In this document: positions 8,613-17,055 of the stretch, piece after piece
How the letters are laid out: every line of letters begins with the position of its first letter
Position numbering within the stretch: the stretch's first letter is position 1
Assembly (NCBI RefSeq): GCF_003149535.1
Contig: NZ_QGDB01000002.1
Location: 62,001-126,000, forward strand
Direction: 5' to 3'
DNA from: Falsochrobactrum shanghaiense
GTDB lineage: Bacteria > Pseudomonadota > Alphaproteobacteria > Rhizobiales > Rhizobiaceae
DNA: 64,000 nt
Notes under the pieces: model-generated
The model's input: only the letters and a program-made list of their open reading frames with translations
The model's database searches: none
Told to the model about the DNA's origin: nothing
Position numbers and translations under genes: made by a program

Positions 8613-9533
8613 CTATCGATTTCGGGTTGTTTCTATGGCCTGACGCATCAGACGCTGAGTGGCTTCACGGGTCTTGAAACCGGCATGGCTGGTCATAGTG
8701 AGATTGGGTGCTGAAAGCAGCGGGTCATCGGGGGGAAGCGGCTCCATTTCGAACACATCCAGCCCGGCATGACGTAAATGACCGGATTTTAGCGCCGCGA
8801 TTAGAGCGCTTGTATCAATGAGACCAGCCCGTGCGGTGTTTATCAGGATCGCTCCGGGGCGCATACGGGCGATATGCGCCGCCGATAGAAAGCCATGCGT
8901 CTGGGGATTTAACGACAGGTGCAGCGAGATGAAGTCGCTGCCGGAAAGCAGATCATCCAGCTCTGTTGCGCAGTCAGCCCATTCCGCAGGCAGCGGCGAA
9001 CGGTTCCAGATTGATACTTTCATGTCGAGGGCCCGAGCCATGCCCGCGAGGCTGCGGGCGATGCCGCCGCCGCCTATCAGCCCCAGCCGCCGCTCGCCCA
9101 GTTCCATACCTTCCAATGGATCCCATATTCCGATACGCAGCGCCCGGTCCATGTCCGCCACCCTGCGCGCAGATGCCAGCATCAGAGCCAGCGCGTGCTC
9201 CGCCACTGCGCGGTCGCCATATCTGGCTACCCTGTCGACGACGATACCTGCCTTGGCGCAATACTCCATGTCGATATAGCTTTGCGGACCACTGCCCAGA
9301 AACAATATACGCTTCAGTCGCGGCAATTGTGACAGAAGCGGTGCGGTCATCATGGTGTGACCGTTCCAGATAACAGTGGCATCCTGGCAGAATTCGGCTA
9401 TCTCCGATGCCGGCATATCGCCGAGATAGACTTTCATGTTTCTGGCATGGTCGGGCCATTCGAGACTGAGCATCTCATACATCAGATCGGAGCAGTCTAT
9501 ATAGGCGACGAAGGGGGAGCTGTTGTGGGTCAC
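8613..9533 (-). CDS. D-2-hydroxyacid dehydrogenase family protein
   Basis: NAD(P)-dependent reductase of 306 residues. The C-terminal nucleotide-binding domain has LGLIGGGGIARSLAG, an unusual GxGxxA version of GxGxxG. The catalytic Arg (NTARAGLID), Glu (DVFEMEPLP) and His (TSHAGFKT) are present. Members include glyoxylate/hydroxypyruvate reductases and phosphoglycerate dehydrogenase. It is encoded between the ABC ATPase (3 bp gap) and the flavin reductase. If the operon degrades aminopolycarboxylates, which release glyoxylate, reduction to glycolate would be a sensible role; this is inference. Confidence 0.85.
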   Translation of the reverse strand: MTHNSSPFVAYIDCSDLMYEMLSLEWPDHARNMKVYLGDMPASEIAEFCQDATVIWNGHTMMTAPLLSQLPRLKRILFLGSGPQSYIDMEYCAKAGIVVDRVARYGDRAVAEHALALMLASARRVADMDRALRIGIWDPLEGMELGERRLGLIGGGGIARSLAGMARALDMKVSIWNRSPLPAEWADCATELDDLLSGSDFISLHLSLNPQTHGFLSAAHIARMRPGAILINTARAGLIDTSALIAALKSGHLRHAGLDVFEMEPLPPDDPLLSAPNLTMTSHAGFKTREATQRLMRQAIETTRNR

Positions 9534-9536
9534 GGG

Positions 9537-11168
9537 TCAGGCACCGATCAGTTGGGACAGGTCATGATGGGCGGCCAAAAGGCTGCGAGTATATTCGGTA
9601 GCCGGATTGGTGAAGACGTCCTCGGTGGGGCCGATCTCCAGTAACCTGCCGTGATACATCACCGCGATACGGTCGCAGATATAACGCGCCACATCGAGGT
9701 CATGGGTGATGAAGATCATCGACATTCCAAGTTCCCTCTGTACATCCGCCAGCAAATTGAGGACGCCGGCGCGTACGGATACGTCCAGCTTCGACACGGC
9801 TTCGTCAGCGATGATTACCTTGGGATTGAGCGCAATGGCGCGGGCGATCGCTACACGCTGGAGTTGTCCGCCGGACATCTCATGCGCATAGCGATCAGCA
9901 TGAAGTGCCTGCAGGCCGACACGCTCCAGAAGCGTGACGATCCGGTCAGAAATATCGGGCTTGGATATACCTGCCGCTACCAGCGCCTCACGCAACGAGG
10001 CACCCATGGTCTTGCGTGGATTGAAGCTGCCGCCGGGATCTTGAAAGATCATTTGCATCTCGCGCCGAAAGCCGCGCAATCGGCTTTCCGCCATATTCGT
10101 AATGTCGCGGCCCTGGTATTCTATCGACCCCTCCATCGGAGTGTAGAGCCTGAGCAGCGTGCGCCCGAGTGTTGTCTTGCCCGAACCGGACTCCCCGAGA
10201 AGCCCCAGGATTTCCCCCGGACGCACATCGAAACTTACCCTGTCGATGGCCTTAAACAGGCTATGCCCACCCGATTGGGGAAAGGAGACACTGAGGCCGC
10301 GCACCTTGAAGAGCGGTGTTTCACCGGCCTGTTTTTCAAGCAACATGCGCTGGGCGGGGCTGGCCTTGGGGCGGCCATTGGCGCCGGCAAGCTCAAGCGC
10401 TGTATCGATCAGACGGCGCGTATAGGGGTGTTGCGGTTTGCGGAACACCTGTTCAGTCGGCCCGGCCTCGACAAGCTCTCCCTTGTTCATTACCGCAACC
10501 CGGTGGCAGAAGGATGCCGCAATCGGCATATCGTGCGTGACAAAGATGACGCTGGCATCAAGCTTGCGCTGCATTTCGAGGAACAGATCCAGCACTTGCT
10601 TCTCGACAATCTTGTCGAGGTTCGTAGTGGGCTCATCGGCGACGATGAGGTGCGGTTTCAAGGCCGCGACCAGTGCTATCAGAGCGCGTTGCAGCATGCC
10701 GCCACTCAATTGGTGGGGATAGAGCGTGACCGTTTCCTGTGCGCGTTTCACTCCGACATCGTTTAGAAGGCGCACAGCCTCGGATTGGAAGCCGTGCTTT
10801 ATGCCGGTACGCCGCAATACATGCTCAAAATGCCAGCCGATGGTCTTGCATGGATTGAAGCTGCCCACGGGGTCTTGAAAGACCATCGCCATGCTGACGC
10901 CGCGCAGGGTGTCGAATTGACTGTCCGGCATTGATTGCAGATCATTGCCTTCAAAGCTCATTTTCTCGGCAATGGCGGTGGCGGTTTGCGGTAGAAGGCG
11001 CAGCAGGGCAAGACCGGTCATTGTCTTGCCGGACCCGGATTCTCCGATGATGCCGAGGATCTCTCCCCGCTTCACAGCAATGTCGACCCCTTTAAGCACT
11101 TCGGTGCGGCTGTCACCCCTGCCAAACGAAACGCGAAGGTTCATCAGTTCAACGAGATATTCGTTCAT
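9537..11168 (-). CDS. Opp/Dpp-type ABC transporter, fused dual ATPase
   Basis: A 543-residue protein with two complete ABC ATPase halves, a fusion of DppD- and DppF-like subunits. Each half has a Walker A (GESGSGKTMT and GESGSGKTTL), a signature (LSGGMLQRALI and MSGGQLQRVAI) and a Walker B (LIVADEPTT and VIIADEAVS). The second half has Ala-Val in place of the usual Pro-Thr after the Walker B Glu. ATG 11168 is chosen over GTG 11186 because it follows the permease stop by 4 bp. It powers the two permeases upstream in the operon. Confidence 0.92.
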   Translation of the reverse strand: MNEYLVELMNLRVSFGRGDSRTEVLKGVDIAVKRGEILGIIGESGSGKTMTGLALLRLLPQTATAIAEKMSFEGNDLQSMPDSQFDTLRGVSMAMVFQDPVGSFNPCKTIGWHFEHVLRRTGIKHGFQSEAVRLLNDVGVKRAQETVTLYPHQLSGGMLQRALIALVAALKPHLIVADEPTTNLDKIVEKQVLDLFLEMQRKLDASVIFVTHDMPIAASFCHRVAVMNKGELVEAGPTEQVFRKPQHPYTRRLIDTALELAGANGRPKASPAQRMLLEKQAGETPLFKVRGLSVSFPQSGGHSLFKAIDRVSFDVRPGEILGLLGESGSGKTTLGRTLLRLYTPMEGSIEYQGRDITNMAESRLRGFRREMQMIFQDPGGSFNPRKTMGASLREALVAAGISKPDISDRIVTLLERVGLQALHADRYAHEMSGGQLQRVAIARAIALNPKVIIADEAVSKLDVSVRAGVLNLLADVQRELGMSMIFITHDLDVARYICDRIAVMYHGRLLEIGPTEDVFTNPATEYTRSLLAAHHDLSQLIGA

Positions 11169-11172
11169 GATG

Positions 11173-12027
11173 CTAGCTCCTCTCACGCAGTCGTGGGTCG
11201 CTTAGATCACGCAGGCCGTCCCCAAGCAGATTGAGACCTAAAAGAGCAGCTGAAATCGCAAGCCCGCTCATGCTGAGAACCCAGGGCGCGCGGCTGAAAT
11301 ATTCACGTCCGTCCGACATGATGCCGCCGAGTGAAGGCGTCGGCGGTTGCACGCCTAAACCGATGAATGACAGACCGGCCTCCAGAATGATGGCAAAGGC
11401 CATGCCGGCGGAAGCTTGCACCAGAAGGGGCGCAGAGATATTCGGAAGAATTTGCGTCAGCATGATCTCGGTAGGCCGCCGGCCCATTAATCGTGCCGCC
11501 TGCACAAAAGGATCATCGCGCACCAGCAGTGTAGAGTTGCGTGCAATTCGGGCGAAGATCGGCAGGTAGACAAGCGAAATCGCAAGAATGATGTTGAAGG
11601 TCGAAAAACCGAACAGGATCATCAGCAACAGGGCGAAAATAAAGCTCGGAAAAGCGAACAGAAGATCGGCAACGCGCATCAATATGACGTCGGTCCAGCC
11701 GCCATGATAGGCGGCGGTCAGGCCCATGCCCCCGCCAACCACGGTGGCAAGCAGGATGGCAACGAAGCTGATCATGAGGGAAACCTGTCCGCCTGCGAGA
11801 ACCCGCACGAGCACGTCGCGGCCGAAACTATCCGTACCAAAGGGATGGAGCAGGCTGGGAGGGGCCAGCGTGGCCATGAAATCCATGTCCTCGGGACCGT
11901 ATGGAAGTATCAGCGGGCCGATGACAACCGCCAGAAATACGGTGACGCAGATGGTCAGACCTGCCAGCGCGGTTTTGTGGTGCAGAAAGCGCCCGGCAAG
12001 CGAGTTGTGCCCAAGAAGATGGATCAT
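11173..12027 (-). CDS. Opp/Dpp-type ABC transporter permease (DppC type)
   Basis: Inner-membrane permease of 284 residues. An N-terminal helix (TICVTVFLAVVIGPLILPYG) is followed by a periplasmic GTDSFGRDVLVRVLAG motif, the hallmark of the DppC branch. The EAA-type loop with GLGVQPPTPSLGGIMSDGR is present. It overlaps the DppB-type gene by 4 bp (ATGA) and is followed closely by the fused ATPase, so all subunits are translationally linked. Confidence 0.92.
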   Translation of the reverse strand: MIHLLGHNSLAGRFLHHKTALAGLTICVTVFLAVVIGPLILPYGPEDMDFMATLAPPSLLHPFGTDSFGRDVLVRVLAGGQVSLMISFVAILLATVVGGGMGLTAAYHGGWTDVILMRVADLLFAFPSFIFALLLMILFGFSTFNIILAISLVYLPIFARIARNSTLLVRDDPFVQAARLMGRRPTEIMLTQILPNISAPLLVQASAGMAFAIILEAGLSFIGLGVQPPTPSLGGIMSDGREYFSRAPWVLSMSGLAISAALLGLNLLGDGLRDLSDPRLRERS

Positions 12028-13040
12028 CGTGACCTCCGGGGATCAAGAATGCTACACAATGCATCCGTCAGCGTATTAACCAGCAGGACGATGGCGAGGA
12101 AGATCACGGTGCAGGCGAGAAGCACCGGGATGTCTCGCAAGAAGGCACCGTCGACCATGAAGGAGCCGACACCCGGAATCCCGAATATGCGCTCAACCAC
12201 GACAACGCCGCCGAGAATATAGCGAATCTGGAGGCCGATGATTGTGAGGTAAGGGATCAGGGCATTACGCAGAGTGAAATGCAAGAAAACGAAGCGTGGT
12301 TTTAATCCGAAGGAACGCGCAGCCGTCACATAGGGGCGGTTCATCGTTTCAAGCAGCACCGCGCGCAATGTGCGGGCAAAGACCGCCGCCATGGGGGCCG
12401 CTATGGCCAATGCCGGCAGAAAGCTGGCATGTATAGATCCTGGAAAATCAGAAAAAGGCGAGACATAGCCATAGGTCGGGAACCAGCCCAGAGAAAGGGC
12501 GAAAAAGAAGATCAGCACATAGCTTAGCCAGAAATCCGGCATCGAGATGCCCAGAACCGAGACTGACGTCGCTATCGTGTCGCCGATCCGCCCACGATGA
12601 TGTGCGGCATAGATGCCGAGCACCAGTGAAATTGCGACAGCCAGAAACAATGCGTAGAAACCGAGGAACAATGTGGCTGGCAACTTGCTGGAAAGCAGGG
12701 TGGAAATCTTCTGCCCGCTGGCAATCGACAGTGAAACGCCGAAGTCGCCCGTTGCGGCATTGCCGAGCCAGGCCAGATATTGCACCAGCACAGGCTTATC
12801 CAGACCATGTTGTCGCTCGAATGCGGATACGGCCTCTGGCGTCGCCTGTTCACCAAGTACGGATAAAGCGGCACTACCGGGTGCGGCCTTGATCGTCAGG
12901 AACACCACCAGAGATCCCACCAGCAACAGGATAATGGCGCTCAGCAGCTTGCCGAACAGCAGCATCAGATGGCGACGCGTAGCCTGCCCCGGAACAGGCA
13001 GGCTACGGCTTTTCTTCACGAGCGATCCGACTTCCGTCAT
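12024..13040 (-). CDS. Opp/Dpp-type ABC transporter permease (DppB type)
   Basis: Inner-membrane permease of 338 residues from ATG 13040; a longer frame to 13148 overlaps the binding-protein gene and is rejected. The ATG shares a base with the binding protein's stop (TAATG), a coupling signal. DppB features are LIILLVGSLVVFLTIKAAPG-like helix 1, the LDKPVLVQYLAWLGNAATGD segment, RAVLLETMNRPYVTAARSFG and VVVERIFGIPGVGSFMVDG. Confidence 0.92.
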   Translation of the reverse strand: MTEVGSLVKKSRSLPVPGQATRRHLMLLFGKLLSAIILLLVGSLVVFLTIKAAPGSAALSVLGEQATPEAVSAFERQHGLDKPVLVQYLAWLGNAATGDFGVSLSIASGQKISTLLSSKLPATLFLGFYALFLAVAISLVLGIYAAHHRGRIGDTIATSVSVLGISMPDFWLSYVLIFFFALSLGWFPTYGYVSPFSDFPGSIHASFLPALAIAAPMAAVFARTLRAVLLETMNRPYVTAARSFGLKPRFVFLHFTLRNALIPYLTIIGLQIRYILGGVVVVERIFGIPGVGSFMVDGAFLRDIPVLLACTVIFLAIVLLVNTLTDALCSILDPRRSR

Positions 13041-14602
13041 TAAACAAGGCTCAATTTTACGAACTGATCGGCAAAGTTGGAATAGGGCTTTTGGACAAAG
13101 CCTTTGACGTTGGAAGCGAGCAGATTGTGAATGTTCGACGTGAAGCACGGAATAATGGGCATTTCCTCGATCGCTTTGGCTTCTATCTCGTGATAAAGCT
13201 CGGCCCGCTTTGCAGGATCGAGTTGCGCGCGCGCCTGTTCGAGCAGGGCATCGATTTCAGGATTGGAGTATTTGCCCATGTTGCGCCAGCCTTCAGTATG
13301 CAGGATGTCGCCGACATATTCATCGGGATCGATAAAGCCCAACCAGCCCCAGACGCCAGCCACGAAATCGCCTGACGTCTGGCGTGCAAAGGCTGCATTG
13401 GAATCTGTTACGCTGACAGTGAATTTCGTGCCAAGCACCTGATTGACCTGGGCTACGAAGATTTCGGCATAACGTTTCCACCAGCCGCCGCCCCATGTCA
13501 CCACCTCAACCGGATGCTCGTCGGCCTTGTATTTCGACTTGGCCAGTTCGGCCTTGGCCGCTTCAGGATTGAAGCTGGTAAGCGGGCGTTCACCGGGCGT
13601 GAAATAGTCGCCGAGAAGTGGCGGGAAGAAGCCGTTAAGCGGCGCCCCTTCGCCGAAGAGGACTGTTTGTACCATCGCCTCGCGCTGGAAGGCCATGGAA
13701 ACCGCGCGGCGGAAGTGGACGTCGTCGAAGGGAGGCTTTTTCAAGTTGAGGGATATAAAGCGAACATTAAGCCCCGGCTGGCGTAACACCTCCACATCGC
13801 TGTTGTTCATCAGCTGCGGCACGTCCGAGGTCGGCACGGTGGAAGTCATATCGATCTGCCCGCCCAGAAGCGCTGTCACGCCGGAAGGCTCCTCTACAAT
13901 GAGAGGCACATGGACGGTTTTGATTGCCGGGGCGCCTTCAAAATAGTCCTCGAAAGCCTCCAGTTTCAGCCCCGTGCCGGCATCCCAGGTCGCCAGCTTG
14001 TATGGACCCGTGCCGACGGGTGTGCGGGCATAGCCCTCTGGTCCAAGCTTTTCATAAGCAGATTTGGAGAGAATCTGGGTTCCGGTGCGGGCATTGGTCA
14101 GGAAGGTCAGAAGCGGAGCGAAGGGGCCTTTGGTGTGGATTGTCAGGTTGAGGTCGTCTATCACTTCGACGGTCTCGATTGCTGCCACTTTAGAGGCATT
14201 GGGCGAAGCAAGGTCCTTGTCGAGCAGACGTTCCAAAGAGAATTTCACGTCTTCTGCAGTCAGCGTCGAACCGTCATGGAATTTGACGCCGCTGCGCAGC
14301 TTGAACCCGAGCGCGCCGTTTTCGTGCAGCTCATAGCTTTCGGCAAGGTCCGGGACGATCTGCATTTTATCGTCAAATGTTAATAGCGCATTATAGAGAC
14401 CCCAGATCATATAGAACTCTGGCACCAGCGATGCCTTGCCGGGATCAAGCGTATTGAGTACGCCATAGCCGGTAATCGCTGCACGCAGCACGGTGTCCTG
14501 AGCAAACGCAACACGCGGCGACATGCCCAGTCCTGCGAGGCCAAGGAGGGCACCCGTGCCCGCCATAAGGCTGCGGCGGCTGAGCTTCATCGTATTTTCC
14601 AT
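13040..14602 (-). CDS. Opp/Dpp-type ABC transporter substrate-binding protein
   Basis: Family 5 extracellular solute-binding protein of 520 residues with a Tat-like signal (KLSRRSLMAGTGALLGLAG, cleavage near VAFAQD). Family marks include LAESYELHENGALGFKLRSG, KFHDGSTLTAEDVKFSLERL and the YARTPVGTGPYKL box. A GGGGA ribosome site seven bases upstream supports the ATG at 14602 over an internal Met. The family binds peptides, opines, nickel and metal-chelate ligands. Next to an NtaA-like monooxygenase it resembles the EppA receptor of EDTA uptake; the ligand is inferred. Confidence 0.9.
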   Translation of the reverse strand: MENTMKLSRRSLMAGTGALLGLAGLGMSPRVAFAQDTVLRAAITGYGVLNTLDPGKASLVPEFYMIWGLYNALLTFDDKMQIVPDLAESYELHENGALGFKLRSGVKFHDGSTLTAEDVKFSLERLLDKDLASPNASKVAAIETVEVIDDLNLTIHTKGPFAPLLTFLTNARTGTQILSKSAYEKLGPEGYARTPVGTGPYKLATWDAGTGLKLEAFEDYFEGAPAIKTVHVPLIVEEPSGVTALLGGQIDMTSTVPTSDVPQLMNNSDVEVLRQPGLNVRFISLNLKKPPFDDVHFRRAVSMAFQREAMVQTVLFGEGAPLNGFFPPLLGDYFTPGERPLTSFNPEAAKAELAKSKYKADEHPVEVVTWGGGWWKRYAEIFVAQVNQVLGTKFTVSVTDSNAAFARQTSGDFVAGVWGWLGFIDPDEYVGDILHTEGWRNMGKYSNPEIDALLEQARAQLDPAKRAELYHEIEAKAIEEMPIIPCFTSNIHNLLASNVKGFVQKPYSNFADQFVKLSLV

Positions 14603-14649
14603 GGTATTTTCCCCTTTTTGTTATTGTGTCGGACGGGCCGGGAGCGCGA

Positions 14650-15987
14650 TCAGGTCAATCCCAGGTTTTCGCGCAGGGTTTTGCCTTCGTATTCGGTGCG
14701 GAAGAGCCCGCGCCTGCGCAACTCCGGCAGGATGAATTCAATAAAGTCATCAAGTGAATTTGGCAGGATTGGCGGGCATAGATTGAAGCCGTCTGCAGCC
14801 CCGGTTTCCATCCAATGCTGCATGTCATCGACGATTTCTTCCGCGGAGCCAATGACGTAGCGCACGGTAAAGCCCGCCGCTACCTGCTCGTAGAGCTGGC
14901 GAATGGTCATGCCGGTCTCGCGCGCCTGCTTTAGAAGTCCGCTGCCGATAGAGATTTTATCGGTGAAATGATCTTCGGGAATTGGCTTGTCAAGATCGTA
15001 GCCGGAGAGATCGCCGGCGAAGCTGTAAAGCTGCGCAAGACCTGCCAGCGGATCGATCAGCGCTTGAAGAGCATCGAACTTCGCCTGCGCCGCTTCGCGT
15101 GTTTCCCCGACATAAAAGGCGAGTGCGGGCATAATCAACGGGGCATTGTTCTTTCGTCCCTGTTGAGCGGCTCGTGCCTTGATGTCCGAATAGAAAGCGC
15201 GTGCCTCGTCAATGTTCTGCGCGACCGAATAGACGACATCGGCATATTGTGCAGCAATATCGCGCCCCTTGTCGGAAGCTCCGGCCTGCACGATCAGCGG
15301 TCTGCCCTGCGGCGTCACTCCCGAGGTCAGCGGCCCGCGGACCTGAAAGTGCTTTCCCTTATGGTCGAGCACATGCATTTTCGTTGGGTCGTAGAACTGA
15401 CCGGTTTTCTTGTCGTGCGTGAATGCGTCCGCTTCAAAGCTGTTCCAAAGGCCGCAAACAACCTCGACGAATTCCTGCGCCCGGTCGTAACGCTCATCCT
15501 TGGGCAGATTCTCGGTGCGGTTAAAATTCAGCGCCTCCTGCTCGGACCATGAGGTAACGACATTCCAACCGGCGCGACCATGGCTGATCATGTCCAGTGA
15601 CGCATAGCGGCGGGCTATGTGATATGGCTCATTATAAGTGGTCGATGATGTCGCAACCAGACCGATATGGCTCGTGGTGGCGGCGATGGCCGAGAGAAGC
15701 GTTAACGGCTCAAGATCGGCATTACGCATGTCATGCGAAAGCGATCCCTCTGGCTTGGCCTCGTTACGCACAGCAAGGCCATCCGCGAAGAATATCATGT
15801 CGAGCTTGGCCTCTTCCGCCTTCCGGGCAATGTCCCGGTAAGCCTCGAAGCGGGTAATGCTGGCCGGATCGAAATCTGGATGCCGCCATGCCGCCAGATG
15901 GTAGCCTAAATATCGCATCGACAGGCCGAGTTTCATATTCTTCAAAACGTTTCCCTCGTCATGTGATTGGGCGTCGATCGGCGCCAT
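14650..15987 (-). CDS. NtaA/SnaA/DszA-family FMNH2-dependent monooxygenase
   Basis: A bacterial-luciferase-fold oxygenase of about 445 residues, or 428 if it starts at the internal ATG 15936. NtaA/EmoA-type features are SMRYLGYHLAAWRHPDFDP at the N-terminus, MIFFADGLAVRNE, SHIGLVATSSTTYNEPYHIA, HGRAGWNVVTSW and RPLIVQAGASDKGRDIAA. The family includes nitrilotriacetate, EDTA, pristinamycin and dibenzothiophene-sulfone monooxygenases. It needs reduced flavin, which the reductase at 8038-8568 can supply. It heads a seven-gene leftward operon and is divergent from a GntR regulator. Confidence 0.88.
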   Translation of the reverse strand: MAPIDAQSHDEGNVLKNMKLGLSMRYLGYHLAAWRHPDFDPASITRFEAYRDIARKAEEAKLDMIFFADGLAVRNEAKPEGSLSHDMRNADLEPLTLLSAIAATTSHIGLVATSSTTYNEPYHIARRYASLDMISHGRAGWNVVTSWSEQEALNFNRTENLPKDERYDRAQEFVEVVCGLWNSFEADAFTHDKKTGQFYDPTKMHVLDHKGKHFQVRGPLTSGVTPQGRPLIVQAGASDKGRDIAAQYADVVYSVAQNIDEARAFYSDIKARAAQQGRKNNAPLIMPALAFYVGETREAAQAKFDALQALIDPLAGLAQLYSFAGDLSGYDLDKPIPEDHFTDKISIGSGLLKQARETGMTIRQLYEQVAAGFTVRYVIGSAEEIVDDMQHWMETGAADGFNLCPPILPNSLDDFIEFILPELRRRGLFRTEYEGKTLRENLGLT

Positions 15988-16010
15988 TGTCTTTTTAGTG
16001 TCTTTTTAGG

Positions 16011-16039
16011 TTATTAAACCTGCTAAGGTATACTGACAA
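16011..16039 (-). promoter_or_regulatory. Leftward promoter with GTATAC operator in the spacer
   Basis: On the minus strand TTGTCA (16039-16034), a 17-base spacer and TAATAA (16016-16011) form a good promoter for the monooxygenase operon. The spacer begins with GTATACC, so TCAGTATACC overlaps the -35 box. The same TCAGTATAC block lies in the spacer of the divergent GntR promoter. Two copies of the 11-mer TGTCTTTTTAG follow between this promoter and the gene. FCD regulators often bind GTATAC-centred sites. Confidence 0.6.
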
Positions 16040-16281
16040 CACTGCGATGCTTGCAAGGGCTTTCTGCAAGAATTTTTGTTTTGAGGCAGGCATTGTGCAG
16101 GATTTGTAACGGGGCCGCTTATCTTTATCGGCGACATGCTTATTGAATAAGCAAATAATTATAATTAGTTAATACGACAACCCATTGCTGGAGCCCCAAC
16201 GTAAAATTGAGTCACGCAGCCCGGATATTAGGGAAGGGTGGATGGATGGGAGGTGAGAGAATAAAAGTGCATAAAGAATCA

Positions 16282-16310
16282 TTGACATATTTCAGTATAC
16301 GGAATTTGAT
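16282..16310 (+). promoter_or_regulatory. Rightward promoter with GTATAC operator in the spacer
   Basis: TTGACA (16282-16287), a 17-base spacer and TTTGAT (16305-16310) form a promoter for the GntR gene at 16339. TCAGTATACG at 16292-16301 lies in the spacer, where a bound repressor would block RNA polymerase. The match to the block at 16028-16036 on the other strand suggests one regulator controls both operons. Confidence 0.6.
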
Positions 16311-16338
16311 AGAAGAACCTGAGTTCGGCTAGAGCAAC

Positions 16339-17055
16339 ATGACACATTCAAATATCATCCAGCCACAAGACGCTACGGATCTGGCGACCGGTCTGGCCTC
16401 CCTTTCGACGGGAGATCTGGTTTATTCCGGACTGAAGCAGCGCATTCTGGGACATGAACTGGAAATGGGTGCTCCTTTACGGGAGGAGGATGTGGCCAAT
16501 TGGTTTGAATCCTCGCGAGCGCCCGCCCGCGACGCTTTGCGCCGACTGGAGCAAGAGGGATTGGTGGTGCGCAACGGACGGCGTTATGCGATCCGCAGTT
16601 TCACTTATCACGAGGTGATGATCACTTATCGGCAACGTGCAGCGCTTGAATTCCTTGCCGTGGAATATGCCGTCAAACGTGGTCAGGCGGCGCTCGCACC
16701 CGTTGAAGCGATCCTGGAGCAGCAGAAGCTTGCGTTTGCAGCCGCCACTCGTTCGCAGTTTAGCCAACTCGACCGCGCATTTCATCTGGCGCTTGCAGAA
16801 CTCAGCGGCCAGCCGCTGCTGGTGAACGAATTAAGTATAATTCTGGATCGCGTCCAGCTTTTACGCACCACCGAATTGCGGCGCGACGCAGGACCGCAGG
16901 GGGCCTATCTGGATCATTGCCGAATCTTCGATGCCCTGAAGCGGGGGCAGGCGAGCATTGCGCAGGCGGAACTGGAATATCACTACGCGACCACCGTGCG
17001 TCTTCATGCCGATCTCGATACCGCTGAAGTCACTACGCCCCCGGAGATGAGATGA
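16339..17055 (+). CDS. GntR-family (FCD) transcriptional regulator
   Basis: A 238-residue regulator with a winged helix-turn-helix (GDLVYSGLKQRILGHELEMG, then RAPARDALRRLEQEGLVVRN) and a C-terminal helical ligand domain. It is divergent from the monooxygenase/ABC operon and overlaps the FAD oxidase gene by 4 bp (ATGA). It is therefore the likely local regulator of both sides. A GntR-type regulator also accompanies the nta genes in NTA degraders, which fits the proposed pathway. Confidence 0.88.
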   Translation: MTHSNIIQPQDATDLATGLASLSTGDLVYSGLKQRILGHELEMGAPLREEDVANWFESSRAPARDALRRLEQEGLVVRNGRRYAIRSFTYHEVMITYRQRAALEFLAVEYAVKRGQAALAPVEAILEQQKLAFAAATRSQFSQLDRAFHLALAELSGQPLLVNELSIILDRVQLLRTTELRRDAGPQGAYLDHCRIFDALKRGQASIAQAELEYHYATTVRLHADLDTAEVTTPPEMR

